A stretch of DNA of 64,000 bases from Janthinobacterium sp. GW456P (GCF_002127655.1 NZ_NEHB01000034.1:1-64000), one strand, 5' to 3'; counted from the first letter of the stretch, positions 45,185 to 54,648 are shown. The notes: generated by a model not told the origin, from the sequence alone. A program made the numbers and translations.

Positions 45185-45319
45185 GAACACCTGTCAAAAC
45201 CTACTGCGCGTCGCGTTTTGCGGTCGGCGATGCTCACCGGCTCGGCGCCCCCGTACACAGTACGTTTGCGCTTCTCAACCACAAATCACTGTCGCTCGCT
45301 ACGGTTTTGTCAGGTGTTC
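45185..45319 (+). repeat. Dispersed stem-ended element, copy D
   Basis: 135 bp with near-perfect 17-bp terminal inverted repeats: GAACACCTGTCAAAACC (45185-45201) and the inverse of GAACACCTGACAAAACC (45303-45319), one mismatch. The core is shared with copies A-C. The first base follows the last base of the CBS gene stop codon directly. Confidence 0.92.
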
Positions 45320-45403
45320 AGCTCTCCCGTTATTGCGCAATTCCGGTCAAGCCACAGCTTGCTGAAAATGCTACAGTCGCTGCTCGTTCAACGGGAAGCG
45401 TCC

Positions 45404-46222
45404 ATGCACTATCTGGCCAAGGCACTCTGGTATATCGAATCGCATTATGCGGACAATCTCTCGCTCGGCGATATCGCCCACGTGGGCGGCGCTTCGCCGT
45501 GCCACCTGACGCGCGCGTTCGGCCTGGCCACGGGCCACTCCGTGATGCGCTATGTGCGGGCGCGCCGGCTCAGCGAGGCGGCCCGCGCGCTGGCCCAGGG
45601 CGCGCAAGACATCCTCGCCGTCGCGCTGCAGGCCGGCTACAGCTCCCATGAAGCCTTTACGCGGGCCTTCCGCGAGCAGTTTCATGTCACGCCGGAAAAG
45701 GTGCGGGCCCAGCGCCACGTCGCCAACCTGGCGCTGGTGGAAGCCATCAAAATGGATGTGGCGCCGGGCGTGCCTTTGGCGCCGCCCCGTTTCGAGCAAG
45801 GGCCCGCCTTGCTGGTGGCGGGTCTCGTGGAACGGTATTGCGCGGAATCGTCTGCCGGCATTCCCGCCCTGTGGCAACGCTTCCTGCCCCATGTGGCGCC
45901 CGGCCAGCTCGTATATGGCGTGTGCTGCAACAATGACGATGCAGGCAATTTCGACTACCTGTGCGCCATGCCGGTGGCCGACTTTTCCCAGGCTCCCGAC
46001 GGCTGGACGCGGCTGCGCATCGCGCCGCGGCGCTATGCGGTGTTTCATCACCGCGGGCATATTTCCACCATCCGCGCCACCTGGCATACGGTGTGGAACG
46101 AGTGGCTGCCCCAGTCGGGGCTGGAAGTGGCCGACGCGCCCGACTTTGAACGCTACGACCGGCAATTCGATCCCGCCAGCGGCATCGGCGGCGTGGAAAT
46201 CTGGCTTCCCTTGAAAGCATGA
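45404..46222 (+). CDS. AraC family regulator with GyrI-like effector domain
   Basis: 272 residues from ATG 45404, with GGGAAG seven bases upstream (ATG 45368 is an in-frame alternative). The double helix-turn-helix (about 5-105) includes YIESHYADNLSLGDIAHVGGASPCHLTRAFGLATGHSVMRYVRARR and AGYSSHEAFTRAFREQFHVTPE. The GyrI/RobA-like ligand-binding domain (about 120-272) includes FDYLCAMPVADF and VFHHRGHISTI. This is the Rob/SbmC architecture for sensing small toxic or sugar-like compounds. Its stop overlaps the start of the Lnt-like gene (ATGA), so the two are coupled. Confidence 0.9.
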   Translation: MHYLAKALWYIESHYADNLSLGDIAHVGGASPCHLTRAFGLATGHSVMRYVRARRLSEAARALAQGAQDILAVALQAGYSSHEAFTRAFREQFHVTPEKVRAQRHVANLALVEAIKMDVAPGVPLAPPRFEQGPALLVAGLVERYCAESSAGIPALWQRFLPHVAPGQLVYGVCCNNDDAGNFDYLCAMPVADFSQAPDGWTRLRIAPRRYAVFHHRGHISTIRATWHTVWNEWLPQSGLEVADAPDFERYDRQFDPASGIGGVEIWLPLKA

Positions 46223-47682
46223 GCATGCGCCATACCTTGTCTGCGCCGGCCCTGTTCGCCGGCACCACCGTGTTGCGCCGGCGCCTGTCGCAAATTGCCG
46301 CCGCCCTGGCGGCGGGCCTGCCCCTGTACTGGGTGCTGGGACCGCAGCCGCTGGCCTGGCTGGCCTGGTGCGCGCCGTTGCCCATGCTGTGGCTGGCTCT
46401 GCGCTCGTCGCGCCGCGATGCGGCCTGGATGACGTTCGTCGCCGCCGTGCTGGGCTTGTCATCCAACGTTGCCTATTTCCGCCTGCTGATGCCCTTGCCA
46501 GCCGTGCTGGCCGTGATTACCGTCAAGGCACTGCTGTGGCTGCTGGTGGTGCTGGCCTCGCGGCGCCTCGTGCTGCGCTACCAGGCGTCGTGGACGGTGC
46601 TGGCGTATCCCGTGCTGTGGGTGGCCATCGATACCCTGATGGCGGCTTTGCTGCCTGATGGTAACTGGGGCAGCCTTGCGTATTCGCAAGCCGATAACCT
46701 TGCCGTGCTGCAGGTGGCGGCCCTGGCGGGCGTGCCTGGCCTGCTGTTCTTGCTGTGCCTGGCGCCGTCCGCGCTGGCCTTGCTGCTGGCGGGCGGCCGT
46801 GCGTATGTGCCAGCGGCGGGTGCGACGTTGCTGCTGCTGGCGGCCGCGTTCGCCGCTGGCGCCTGGCGCGTGCAGGACGCACCAGCACCGGCCGGGCCGC
46901 TGGCCGGGCTGGCGGCCATCGACGACTTTATCGGCCCGGCCACGCCGCCGGCGCGCGCGCAAGCCGTCTGGGACCAGTACGCGCGCCACGTCGAACAGCT
47001 GGCCGGGCAAGGTGCCCGGCTGGTGCTGCTGCCGGAAAAGATCGCCGTGCTGGCGCCCGCGCAGGCGGACGCCGTGCGGCAGCGTTTCCAGGCGCTGGCG
47101 CGCGGCACGGGCACATGGATCGTGCTGGGTATCGGCGTGCAGGACGCCGCTGGCCGGCGCAACCTGGCCTGGCTGTTTTCTCCCGATGGCGCCGCGCCCG
47201 TCAGCTATCAAAAACATCATCTGGCGCCGCCCGAGCGCGATTTTCTTGCCGGCAGCGCGTATGCCGTGCAGCCGGTGGCGGGGCAAGCCATGGGCCTGGC
47301 CATTTGCAAGGACATGCATTTCGCGCCCCTGGGACAGGCGTATGGCGCGGCCGGGGCGCAGGCGATGCTGGTGCCGGCCTGGGATTTCCAGCTGGACGGC
47401 TGGATGGGCGCGCGCATGACGGTGGTGCGGGGCGTGGAAAGCGGCTATGCCGTGCTGCGCGCGGCGCGCGAGGGCGTGCTGACGGTCAGCGACGCGTATG
47501 GACGGGTGCTGGCGGAGCGGGCCAGCAGCGCCATGCCGGGCAGCACCTTGCTGGCGCCGTTGCCGGCGGCGCTGCCGGCGCCGACCTGGGCCGGTTGGCT
47601 GGGGCCGCTGTTCGGCTGGCTCTGCGTGGCGTTGGGTGCGATCCTGCTGTGCCTGGGGCGCCGCGCCGTGCCTTCTGCCTGA
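46219..47682 (+). CDS. Lnt-like apolipoprotein N-acyltransferase/nitrilase-family membrane protein
   Basis: 487 residues. The first 215 hold about six hydrophobic helices (IAAALAAGLPLYWVLG; AVLAVITVKALLWLLVVLA; VPGLLFLLCLAPSALALLLAGG). The carbon-nitrogen hydrolase domain (about 240-445) has the Glu-Lys-Cys triad in VLLPEKIAVL, YQKHHLAPPERDFLAG and AICKDMHF. A C-terminal helix follows. It is shaped like Lnt, which acylates lipoprotein N-termini at the periplasmic face, but it sits beside an AraC regulator rather than corC/ybeY. It may therefore be a paralogue with another acyl acceptor (inference). The ATG overlaps the regulator stop. Confidence 0.8.
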   Translation: MSMRHTLSAPALFAGTTVLRRRLSQIAAALAAGLPLYWVLGPQPLAWLAWCAPLPMLWLALRSSRRDAAWMTFVAAVLGLSSNVAYFRLLMPLPAVLAVITVKALLWLLVVLASRRLVLRYQASWTVLAYPVLWVAIDTLMAALLPDGNWGSLAYSQADNLAVLQVAALAGVPGLLFLLCLAPSALALLLAGGRAYVPAAGATLLLLAAAFAAGAWRVQDAPAPAGPLAGLAAIDDFIGPATPPARAQAVWDQYARHVEQLAGQGARLVLLPEKIAVLAPAQADAVRQRFQALARGTGTWIVLGIGVQDAAGRRNLAWLFSPDGAAPVSYQKHHLAPPERDFLAGSAYAVQPVAGQAMGLAICKDMHFAPLGQAYGAAGAQAMLVPAWDFQLDGWMGARMTVVRGVESGYAVLRAAREGVLTVSDAYGRVLAERASSAMPGSTLLAPLPAALPAPTWAGWLGPLFGWLCVALGAILLCLGRRAVPSA

Positions 47683-47783
47683 TAGGAAATGTCAGATTTT
47701 GCTGCAATGCGCAAAACCGCATTGCGCGGCCCTTTTTATATTCTCCATACGCCCGACACATAATCGCCGCCGATTAATTCGCC

Positions 47784-47822
47784 ATGGCGGTGCATATATA
47801 GGCGCGATGGCGGCATATATAT
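47784..47822. repeat. Spaced direct repeat ATGGCGG(T)GCATATATA
   Basis: ATGGCGGTGCATATATA at 47784-47800 and ATGGCGGCATATATAT from 47807, 23 bp apart, in the AT-rich gap downstream of the Lnt-like gene and beyond the GntR gene stop. No gene is visible in 47683-47874. Confidence 0.6.
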
Positions 47823-47874
47823 TGCACTGCAATAAGTGGTTTTCTCTGGTATTGCAAATATGCTGAAACTGGTA

Positions 47875-48615
47875 TTAATTGGTACTTAATTCGGCCACGA
47901 AGTCATACATATCGCCGCGGAAGTAGGAGCGGCAAAATTCCACGGCGCGGCCATCGCGCAAAAATCCCAGCCTTTCCACCGACAAGCCCGCGTCGCCTTC
48001 CTCGGCCTGCAGCAGGCTGGCCTGCTCCCCCGTCAACAAAAGCGCGCTGAGCCGCTGCAAGGCGCGCACGGGGCGGTTGCCTGCCTGTTCCAGCGCGTCA
48101 TACATCGACACGTCGACGGCGTCGAGCGCCGGCAGGCAGCTGGCGACGATGGTCGCGTATTCCAGGCACATCGGCACCTCGTCCGCATAGCGGATGCGGT
48201 GGAAGCGGTACACGGGCGCGCCCGGCGACAGCCGCAGGCGCAAGGCTTCTTCCGGCGTGACGGTGCCTTCTGCGCGCTTGAGCCACACGCTGCGCGGCGT
48301 GCGTCCGCGCGCCCGCATGTCCTCGGAAAAAGAGGTCAGCTTGGCGAAGTTTTTCTCGATGCGCGTATTGATGAAATTGCCCGAGCCGGGACGGCGCACC
48401 AGCAAGCCTTCGTTGACGAGGCCATCGATGGCCTTGCGCACGGTGATGCGCGAGACGGCCAGGTCGCTGGCCAGCTGGCGCTCTGCCGGCAGGGCTTCAT
48501 CGGGGCCGAGGATGCGCTTGTCGATCGCTTCGCGCAGCGCGCGCTGCAGTTGCTGGTACAGGGGCAGGCTGCTCGTCTGCCCCAGGCCTTGCATGATGTG
48601 AGCCAGGGTTGTCAT
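47875..48615 (-). CDS. GntR family regulator, HutC/NagR-like (UTRA)
   Basis: 246 residues from ATG 48615; the in-frame upstream extension lacks family similarity. The winged helix at 15-80 (LPLYQQLQRALREAIDKRILGPDEALPAERQLASDLAVSRITVRKAIDGLVNEGLLVRRPGSGNFI) is of the GntR type. The UTRA ligand domain (95-245) includes YRFHRIRYADEVPMCLEYATI. NagR/DasR relatives bind phosphorylated amino sugars and repress GlcNAc/chitin uptake genes. It faces away from two large TonB receptor genes, its likely targets, across a 387-bp promoter region. Confidence 0.88.
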   Translation of the reverse strand: MTTLAHIMQGLGQTSSLPLYQQLQRALREAIDKRILGPDEALPAERQLASDLAVSRITVRKAIDGLVNEGLLVRRPGSGNFINTRIEKNFAKLTSFSEDMRARGRTPRSVWLKRAEGTVTPEEALRLRLSPGAPVYRFHRIRYADEVPMCLEYATIVASCLPALDAVDVSMYDALEQAGNRPVRALQRLSALLLTGEQASLLQAEEGDAGLSVERLGFLRDGRAVEFCRSYFRGDMYDFVAELSTN

Positions 48616-48746
48616 ACGCTGAAGGTCTCCGTTACGGCGCGTTGCAGACGCGCTCTGTATCTGTTTTGTGTCGCTGGATAATACCAAAAAAGACCGTTAT
48701 AAAACCAATTTGAATTATCAGGGCGGCAATTTATGCTTGGCCTCGC

Positions 48747-48869
48747 TGGTATTTACCCCGTTGATACGGGCTAAAAATTGATTTCGCTGAAGTGGTCTGT
48801 GTGATTCAAACAACGTTATAAAAAAAAAGTTGCAACTGGTAGTGTTCTGGTATTGGATAGTAGTATATT
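48747..48869 (+). promoter_or_regulatory. Promoter region with TGGTA half-sites for the receptor genes
   Basis: The 387-bp gap between the GntR and first receptor genes contains GGTATTTACC (palindrome, 48748-48757) and two TGGTA direct repeats at 48837 and 48848, 11 bp apart. TATATT at 48864-48869 is a possible -10. The half-site resembles the TGGTAT core of NagR/DasR operators. The rest of the gap is AT-rich and non-coding. Confidence 0.4.
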
Positions 48870-49002
48870 GGCGTTGAATTGGTTTTGTAAGTGGTTGTGC
48901 CGAAGGGTCTGCAGCATGCCGCAAGAGTAGGCGGGCTGGAAAGAAGACCTACGTTAAAAATGAAAAGGTTCCAATCCTGGAGCCTAAATCAAGGGGGAGT
49001 AC

Positions 49003-51684
49003 ATGAAACGCAATTTGACACCTGCAGCTGCCGTCGTGAAATCGGGATCGCGTAGCCGTACGCCGATCGCTGCTGCCGTTGCCGTGATGGTCGCCGGCCT
49101 GGCTTTTTCGGCGCAGGCGCAAGAAGCCGCCGCCGACGACGTGGCAACCGTGACGGTGACCGGCGTGCGCGCTTCGCTGGAAAAATCGCTGAAGCAAAAA
49201 CGTAACGCGGATTCCGTGGTGGAAGTGGTGACGGCCGAAGATATCGGCAAAATGCCGGACCGTAACGTGGCTGACGCGATCCAGCGCCTGCCAGGTGTGA
49301 ATACCCAATCCTCGGCCGGAGGCGAAGGCGGCTTTGGCGAAAACGACCGCGTCAGCCTGCGCGGCACCAGCCCCAGCTTCCAGCAAACCCTGTTCAACGG
49401 CCATGCCATCAGCACGGGCGACTGGTTTGTCTTGAATCAATTTGGCGGCAACGTCGGTCGCAGCAGCAGCTTCTCCCTGCTGCCATCGGAGTTGGTGAGC
49501 TCCGTTGTCGTGCACAAGAGCGCCACGGCAGACCTGCCTGAAGGCGGCGTTTCGGGCGTGATCGACGTGATCACCCGCCGTCCGCTGGAATTCAAGAATC
49601 AGATCACGGCCGAAGGTTCGATCCAGGCTTTCCACAATGACCTGGCCGGCAAGACCGACCCGCAGTTCTCCGGCTTGGTGAACTGGAAGAATGACACCAA
49701 TACCCTGGGCATCATGGTGCAGGGCTTTTCGCAAAAATCGACCGTGCGCCGAGATGGCCAGGAAATCCTCGGCTACACGCCGATCGCTGCGAACAGTGTC
49801 GCGGCCCAGGCCCGGCCTGAGCTGGCCGGTGTGAAAGTGCCGACCTTTATCGGCGCCACCCTGTTCGAGCAAAAGAAAACCCGCGAAGGCGGCGCATTCG
49901 ACATCGAATTCAAGCCCAGCAAGGACTTGACCCTGGACGTGAACGGCTTCTATTCGCAACTGAAGGCGCCGCATCAAAACACCAACTGGCTGGCTGCGCC
50001 CGCGAACTCGATTAACAGCACGGACAATAACGGTGTACCGAACGGCCAGATACCGACCAACTACACCATCAAGAATGGCACCATGACAGGCGCCACCTTT
50101 GCCAGGAACGCGGGCGAAGTCGACAATATCTACCGTCCTGATGCTGGCGGCGAATCGTATTACCTCGATTTTAACTTCAAGTACCGCGCCACCAAGGACC
50201 TGACCCTGAGCGGCAAGCTGGGCAAGACCCATGGCCTGGGCTATGACCGCAACGATGTCTACTACCAAAACAACGTCGATGGCGGCATGGTGTATCAATT
50301 GAACGGCATGAGTCCGGCCAGCGTTTCCTATCCGGGCGGCACGACAACCAAACCAGGCTCGACGGCCTGGATCGGCGGTGGCGAATCACGTTCCATCGAC
50401 CAGGAAAAATATGCCCAGATCGACGCGGAACTGCGCCTGTCGTCCGGCATCTGGGATTTGATCAAGTTCGGCGGCCGCCTGACCGATCACAAGCGTTCTG
50501 CCGAGCATCCGATTGATGCCAAACCGGGTCCTCTGGGTATCTCCAATCCGGGCCCTGTCTGGAATGGTACCCAGTATCCTGGCGATTTCGGCAAGGATCT
50601 GGGTGGCAACCTGTCGAGCAATTACTTCAAGTATGACGGTGCAGCGCTGGCCGCCTGGGCCGCGATCCCTGGTAACCGCAATCTCGACCCAGTGCAACGC
50701 CATAACTGGACAGACGAATTCAAACTGCAGGAAAAAACCTCGGCCATCTATGCCATGGCCAATTTGACGGGCGATAACTGGAGCGGTAACTTCGGCCTGC
50801 GTGCCGTGCAGACCAAGCAGTCGACCCTGGTCAACAAGCTCGGCGGCCCGATCGTCGGTTCCGACTGGAAACCGTACTCGCAGAACTTGTTTGAGCGCAC
50901 ATATAATGACTTCTTGCCTAGCGCCAATATCAAATTCGATGTGCGCAACGATCTGGTCATCCGTGGCGCCGTTGCCCGCACCATCGCCCGTCCGGATTAC
51001 AGCGCACTGGGCGGTTCGGTATCGCTGAACGACGATGCATTGAGCGGTGTCGGCGGGAACGTCAAGCTTGACCCTGTCAAGTCGGACAACGCTGAGATTA
51101 GCGCAGAATGGTACTTTGCGCCAAAATCGGCATTCTCGGTGGGCCTGTTCTACATGGATTTGAAGTCCGTCGTGTCCAATGGAACTGTTAGCGGGACTTA
51201 TTACAATAGCAAGCGCGGTACCGACGCCGTGTACCAGATCACGTCGCCATTCAATACCAGCGGCAAGAACAAGGGCGCGGAGTTCAGCTACCAGCAACCG
51301 CTGTTCGGCGACTTCGGTATTTTGGCCAACTACACCTATGCCGATGGCAAGCTGGATAATGGTGATGAACTGGTCAACGCATCGCGCAGCACGTATAACC
51401 TGACGGCCTTCTACGAAGCCAATGCCCTCAGCGCTCGCCTGGCCTACAACTACCGTTCGTCCTACAAGGCGGGCGTGGATCGTGGCGCCAGCCAGCACGT
51501 CGAAGGCGCTGGCGGCCTGGCCGGTTCGCTCAACTACAAGATCAACGAACACTTCACGGTCACGTTCGATGCGCTTAACCTGACGAACACGACCATCAAG
51601 ATGTACGCTGAAAACCGCGATCAGCCACGCGCGTTCTACAGCAATGGCCGCACCTTCTACCTGGGCCTGCGCGGCAAGCTGTAA
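49003..51684 (+). CDS. TonB-dependent receptor (first of tandem pair)
   Basis: 893 residues, outer-membrane active transporter. The signal peptide ends near LAFSAQAQ. The plug has a TonB box-like VATVTVTGVRASLEKSL and DSVVEVVTAEDIGKMPDRNVADAIQRLPGV. The barrel ends RAFYSNGRTFYLGLRGKL. The layout and motifs are those of the Xanthomonas/Caulobacter TonB receptor family (TIGR01782-like) for carbohydrate uptake. It follows a GntR regulator, is terminated at 51741, and has a close relative directly downstream. GlcNAc or chitin-oligosaccharide is the inferred substrate. Confidence 0.9.
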   Translation: MKRNLTPAAAVVKSGSRSRTPIAAAVAVMVAGLAFSAQAQEAAADDVATVTVTGVRASLEKSLKQKRNADSVVEVVTAEDIGKMPDRNVADAIQRLPGVNTQSSAGGEGGFGENDRVSLRGTSPSFQQTLFNGHAISTGDWFVLNQFGGNVGRSSSFSLLPSELVSSVVVHKSATADLPEGGVSGVIDVITRRPLEFKNQITAEGSIQAFHNDLAGKTDPQFSGLVNWKNDTNTLGIMVQGFSQKSTVRRDGQEILGYTPIAANSVAAQARPELAGVKVPTFIGATLFEQKKTREGGAFDIEFKPSKDLTLDVNGFYSQLKAPHQNTNWLAAPANSINSTDNNGVPNGQIPTNYTIKNGTMTGATFARNAGEVDNIYRPDAGGESYYLDFNFKYRATKDLTLSGKLGKTHGLGYDRNDVYYQNNVDGGMVYQLNGMSPASVSYPGGTTTKPGSTAWIGGGESRSIDQEKYAQIDAELRLSSGIWDLIKFGGRLTDHKRSAEHPIDAKPGPLGISNPGPVWNGTQYPGDFGKDLGGNLSSNYFKYDGAALAAWAAIPGNRNLDPVQRHNWTDEFKLQEKTSAIYAMANLTGDNWSGNFGLRAVQTKQSTLVNKLGGPIVGSDWKPYSQNLFERTYNDFLPSANIKFDVRNDLVIRGAVARTIARPDYSALGGSVSLNDDALSGVGGNVKLDPVKSDNAEISAEWYFAPKSAFSVGLFYMDLKSVVSNGTVSGTYYNSKRGTDAVYQITSPFNTSGKNKGAEFSYQQPLFGDFGILANYTYADGKLDNGDELVNASRSTYNLTAFYEANALSARLAYNYRSSYKAGVDRGASQHVEGAGGLAGSLNYKINEHFTVTFDALNLTNTTIKMYAENRDQPRAFYSNGRTFYLGLRGKL

Positions 51685-51740
51685 GCAGTACGATCAGGCC
51701 TGATGCACGCGCATCAGGCCCGGTCTTCCTCGGTCTTTTC

Positions 51741-51778
51741 AAGGCAAGTCCCCGCTTCAGGTGGCTTGCCTTTTTTTT
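51741..51778 (+). terminator. Rho-independent terminator of the first receptor gene
   Basis: AAGGCAAG...CTTGCCTT with TTTTTTTT (51771-51778). A second hairpin, GCCTGATGC-ACGC-GCATCAGGC, lies just upstream at 51697-51718 without a T-run. Confidence 0.88.
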
Positions 51779-51887
51779 CGGCGCTCCCGCTGGTATCAGT
51801 CCCTTTCCGTTGCACCCCGTCGTTTGCCGTCTGTATTCCTATAAAACCGTCCGCTGTCCAGCGGCCATACCTATAATTGAGGAGTCT

Positions 51888-54602
51888 ATGAACAGTCGTT
51901 TGCATCCCGTATTACACCCCATTGCCGCCGCAGCCGCTTTGTTGTCCATCAATATGGCGGCACAGGCGCAGCAGGCTCAGTCCCTCTCACCGGCGATGCA
52001 GGAAGTCGTCGTTACCGGCATCCGCGCCTCGCTGGAGCAGTCGCTGAGCCAGAAGCGCAACAGCGATTCCGTGATCGACGTCGTCAGCGCGGAAGACATC
52101 GGCAAGCTGCCCGACAAGAACGTGGCCGATGCCGTGCAGCGTGTACCGGGCGTAAATATTTCCTCGTCGGCTGGAGGCGAGGGCGGCTTCTCGGAAAATG
52201 ACCGGGTCAGCATCCGCGGCACCAGTCCCAGCCTGACGCAAACCCTGATCAACGGCCACGCCGTCGGCACGGGCGACTGGTTTGTCACGGACCAGGTGGG
52301 TACCGTGGGGCGCAGCGTCAGCTTTGCCTTGCTGCCGTCGGAAATCGTCAGCAGGGTCACCGTGCAAAAGAGTAGCCAGGCGGACTTGGTGGAGGGCGGC
52401 GTGGCCGGTTCCATCAATATCGAAACGCGCAAGCCGCTCAGTTTCAAGAACCCGTTCACGGCCGAGCTGGCCGTGCAGGCCATCTATGCGGACTTGCCGG
52501 GCAAGACCGATCCGCAAATGAATGCCTTGTTCAACTGGAAGAACGAAGCGAAGACCATGGGCGTGCTGTTCCAGGTGTTTTCTGAAAAGCGCCACGAGCG
52601 CCGCGACGGCCAGGAATTCTTCGGCTATGGCGCCATCGACGCGGCCAGTCCGGCCGCGCAAAAGTATCCGGAGCTGGCCGGCGTGCTGGCGCCGCTGGGC
52701 ATCAACTCGGCCCTGTTCGAACAGGTGCGCAAACGCCAGGGCGGCAGCGTCGACCTGCAATTCAAGCCGACACCGGACTTGATGCTGGACGTCAACGGTT
52801 TCTATTCCAAGCTGGATGCGGCCAATTACAACCGCAGCTTTTATAACCAGCCGGGTGCCAACCTGAATGCCGTCGATAATGACGGCAAGCACGTGGGCGT
52901 GATTCCCGGCACGTTTACGGTCAAGAACAATACCCTGGTGGCGGCCGATTTTCCCGCGTCGCAGTTTCCTGCAGCCAACGCCACCACGCCCTACAACGGG
53001 CAGCTGTATCCGGCCCTGGTCGACCAGATATACCGCCCCGGTTCGAATTCATCGACCGCGTACGTCGACTTCAACGGCAGCTACCGCGCCAGCGAGCGCC
53101 TGCGCATCACGGGCAGCCTCGGCTACACGCGCGGCATCGGCGAGACGCCTGTCGACCTCGGCTATGAAGCGGGCTTGACGGGCGTGGGCGTGTCATATCA
53201 GCTGAACGGCCTGTCGCCGGCGCGGCTGAACTTCCCCGGTCTCGATATTTCCAAATTTTCCAATGTGGTCACGGCATCGGCCTGGGGTTCGCATGTGGAA
53301 ACCCTGGATACGGAAAAATACGGCCAGGCCGATGGCGAGCTGAGCATGGATTACGGCGTGCTCGAATCGCTGAAGTTCGGCGCCCGTTACGCGGAACACC
53401 ACCGCAATGTGGCGTGGCCGGAAAACCGCAGCTGCGCCGTGTGCGACGGCACGACGAATGCGCCCTTGCCGAAGTGGAATGGGGGGACCTACCCGGGCGA
53501 CTATGGCAAGGGCCTGGGCGGCAATGCCCAAGGCCGCTACTGGCAGCTCGATCCGGCCGACCTGGTGGCGTGGGCCAACAAGTACGACAATTCCGGCGGG
53601 CCGAATTCGCGCAACTGGCCGGCCGAACTGGACGTGAAGGAAAAGGATAGCGCGGCTTACATCATGGCCAATCTGGCGGGCAACAAGTGGCGCGGCAACG
53701 TGGGCGTGCGCCTTGTGCGCACGCAGCAGACGACGGTGACGAACGTGCCGGGCGGCGAAAATCCGATCGGCCAGGAGAATATCTTCGGCACCTACACGCC
53801 CACCATCGTCAAGCACAGCTACACCGATGTGTTGCCCAGTGCGAACATCAAGTTTGACCTGAGCAAGGACCTGGTGGCCCGCGCTGCCGTGGCGAAAACC
53901 ATGGCGCGCGCCGACTACAGCGCGCTGGTGGGCGCCGTCAACCTGAACGACCAGTTGCTGACGGGAACGGGCGGTAATCCGGACCTGAAACCGATACGCT
54001 CGACCAACTACGACGCCACCCTGGAATGGTATTTCGCGCCGAAAGCCATGCTCTCCGTGGGGGCGTTCTATATGGACATGAAATCGTACGTGACGTTTGG
54101 TACGGCGCCCGTGAGCTACTACAATAATACCTTCAAGAAATTCAACACCTATGTGATCCAGTCGCCGACGAATATCGGCGCGAAGAACAAGGGTGTGGAA
54201 CTCAGTTACCAGCAGGGCTTGTGGGGCGGCTTCGGCGTGGTGGGCAATTACACCTATACGAATGGCAAGGCCGACGATGGCGCCGCCGTGGTGGGCAGCT
54301 CGCGCGGCACCTACAACCTGGAAGGCTATTACGAGGACGAGCGCCTGAGCGCGCGCCTGGCCTATACCTACCGTTCCAGCTTCCTGGCCGGCCTGTTCAG
54401 CAGCTCGCCCCAGTATGTGCATGGCGTGGGCAACCTGGCCGCGTCGCTCAACTACAAGATCGACGAGCGCTATTCGCTGACCTTCGACGTGCTGAATCTG
54501 AATAATCCGGTGCTCAAGTATTACGGCGCCAACCAGGATCAGCCGACGGCCCTGTATTCGAATGGCCGTCAATTTTATTTTGGCTTGCGCGCCAAGTTGT
54601 AG
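51888..54602 (+). CDS. TonB-dependent receptor (second of tandem pair)
   Basis: 904 residues from ATG 51888, chosen because GAGGAG sits five bases upstream. The signal peptide ends near INMAAQAQ. The plug has MQEVVVTGIRASLEQSLSQKRNSDSVIDVVSAEDIGKLPDKNVADAVQRVPGV. The barrel ends TALYSNGRQFYFGLRAKL. It is the same family and probably a tandem paralogue of the gene upstream. Differences in the barrel (a central cysteine pair, RSCAVCDG) suggest a different ligand. Its own promoter must lie in the short gap after the upstream terminator. Confidence 0.9.
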   Translation: MNSRLHPVLHPIAAAAALLSINMAAQAQQAQSLSPAMQEVVVTGIRASLEQSLSQKRNSDSVIDVVSAEDIGKLPDKNVADAVQRVPGVNISSSAGGEGGFSENDRVSIRGTSPSLTQTLINGHAVGTGDWFVTDQVGTVGRSVSFALLPSEIVSRVTVQKSSQADLVEGGVAGSINIETRKPLSFKNPFTAELAVQAIYADLPGKTDPQMNALFNWKNEAKTMGVLFQVFSEKRHERRDGQEFFGYGAIDAASPAAQKYPELAGVLAPLGINSALFEQVRKRQGGSVDLQFKPTPDLMLDVNGFYSKLDAANYNRSFYNQPGANLNAVDNDGKHVGVIPGTFTVKNNTLVAADFPASQFPAANATTPYNGQLYPALVDQIYRPGSNSSTAYVDFNGSYRASERLRITGSLGYTRGIGETPVDLGYEAGLTGVGVSYQLNGLSPARLNFPGLDISKFSNVVTASAWGSHVETLDTEKYGQADGELSMDYGVLESLKFGARYAEHHRNVAWPENRSCAVCDGTTNAPLPKWNGGTYPGDYGKGLGGNAQGRYWQLDPADLVAWANKYDNSGGPNSRNWPAELDVKEKDSAAYIMANLAGNKWRGNVGVRLVRTQQTTVTNVPGGENPIGQENIFGTYTPTIVKHSYTDVLPSANIKFDLSKDLVARAAVAKTMARADYSALVGAVNLNDQLLTGTGGNPDLKPIRSTNYDATLEWYFAPKAMLSVGAFYMDMKSYVTFGTAPVSYYNNTFKKFNTYVIQSPTNIGAKNKGVELSYQQGLWGGFGVVGNYTYTNGKADDGAAVVGSSRGTYNLEGYYEDERLSARLAYTYRSSFLAGLFSSSPQYVHGVGNLAASLNYKIDERYSLTFDVLNLNNPVLKYYGANQDQPTALYSNGRQFYFGLRAKL

Positions 54603-54611
54603 GTTTTTTTT

Positions 54612-54648
54612 CCCGGCTTTCCGCCACCAGCGGGGAGCCGGCTTTTTT
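54612..54648 (+). terminator. Terminator between the second receptor and nagX-like gene
   Basis: CCCGGCTTTCCGC-CACCA-GCGGGGAGCCGGC stem followed by TTTTTT (54643-54648). The next ATG is 18 nt further on, so downstream translation depends on readthrough or a promoter within the hairpin region. Confidence 0.8.
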
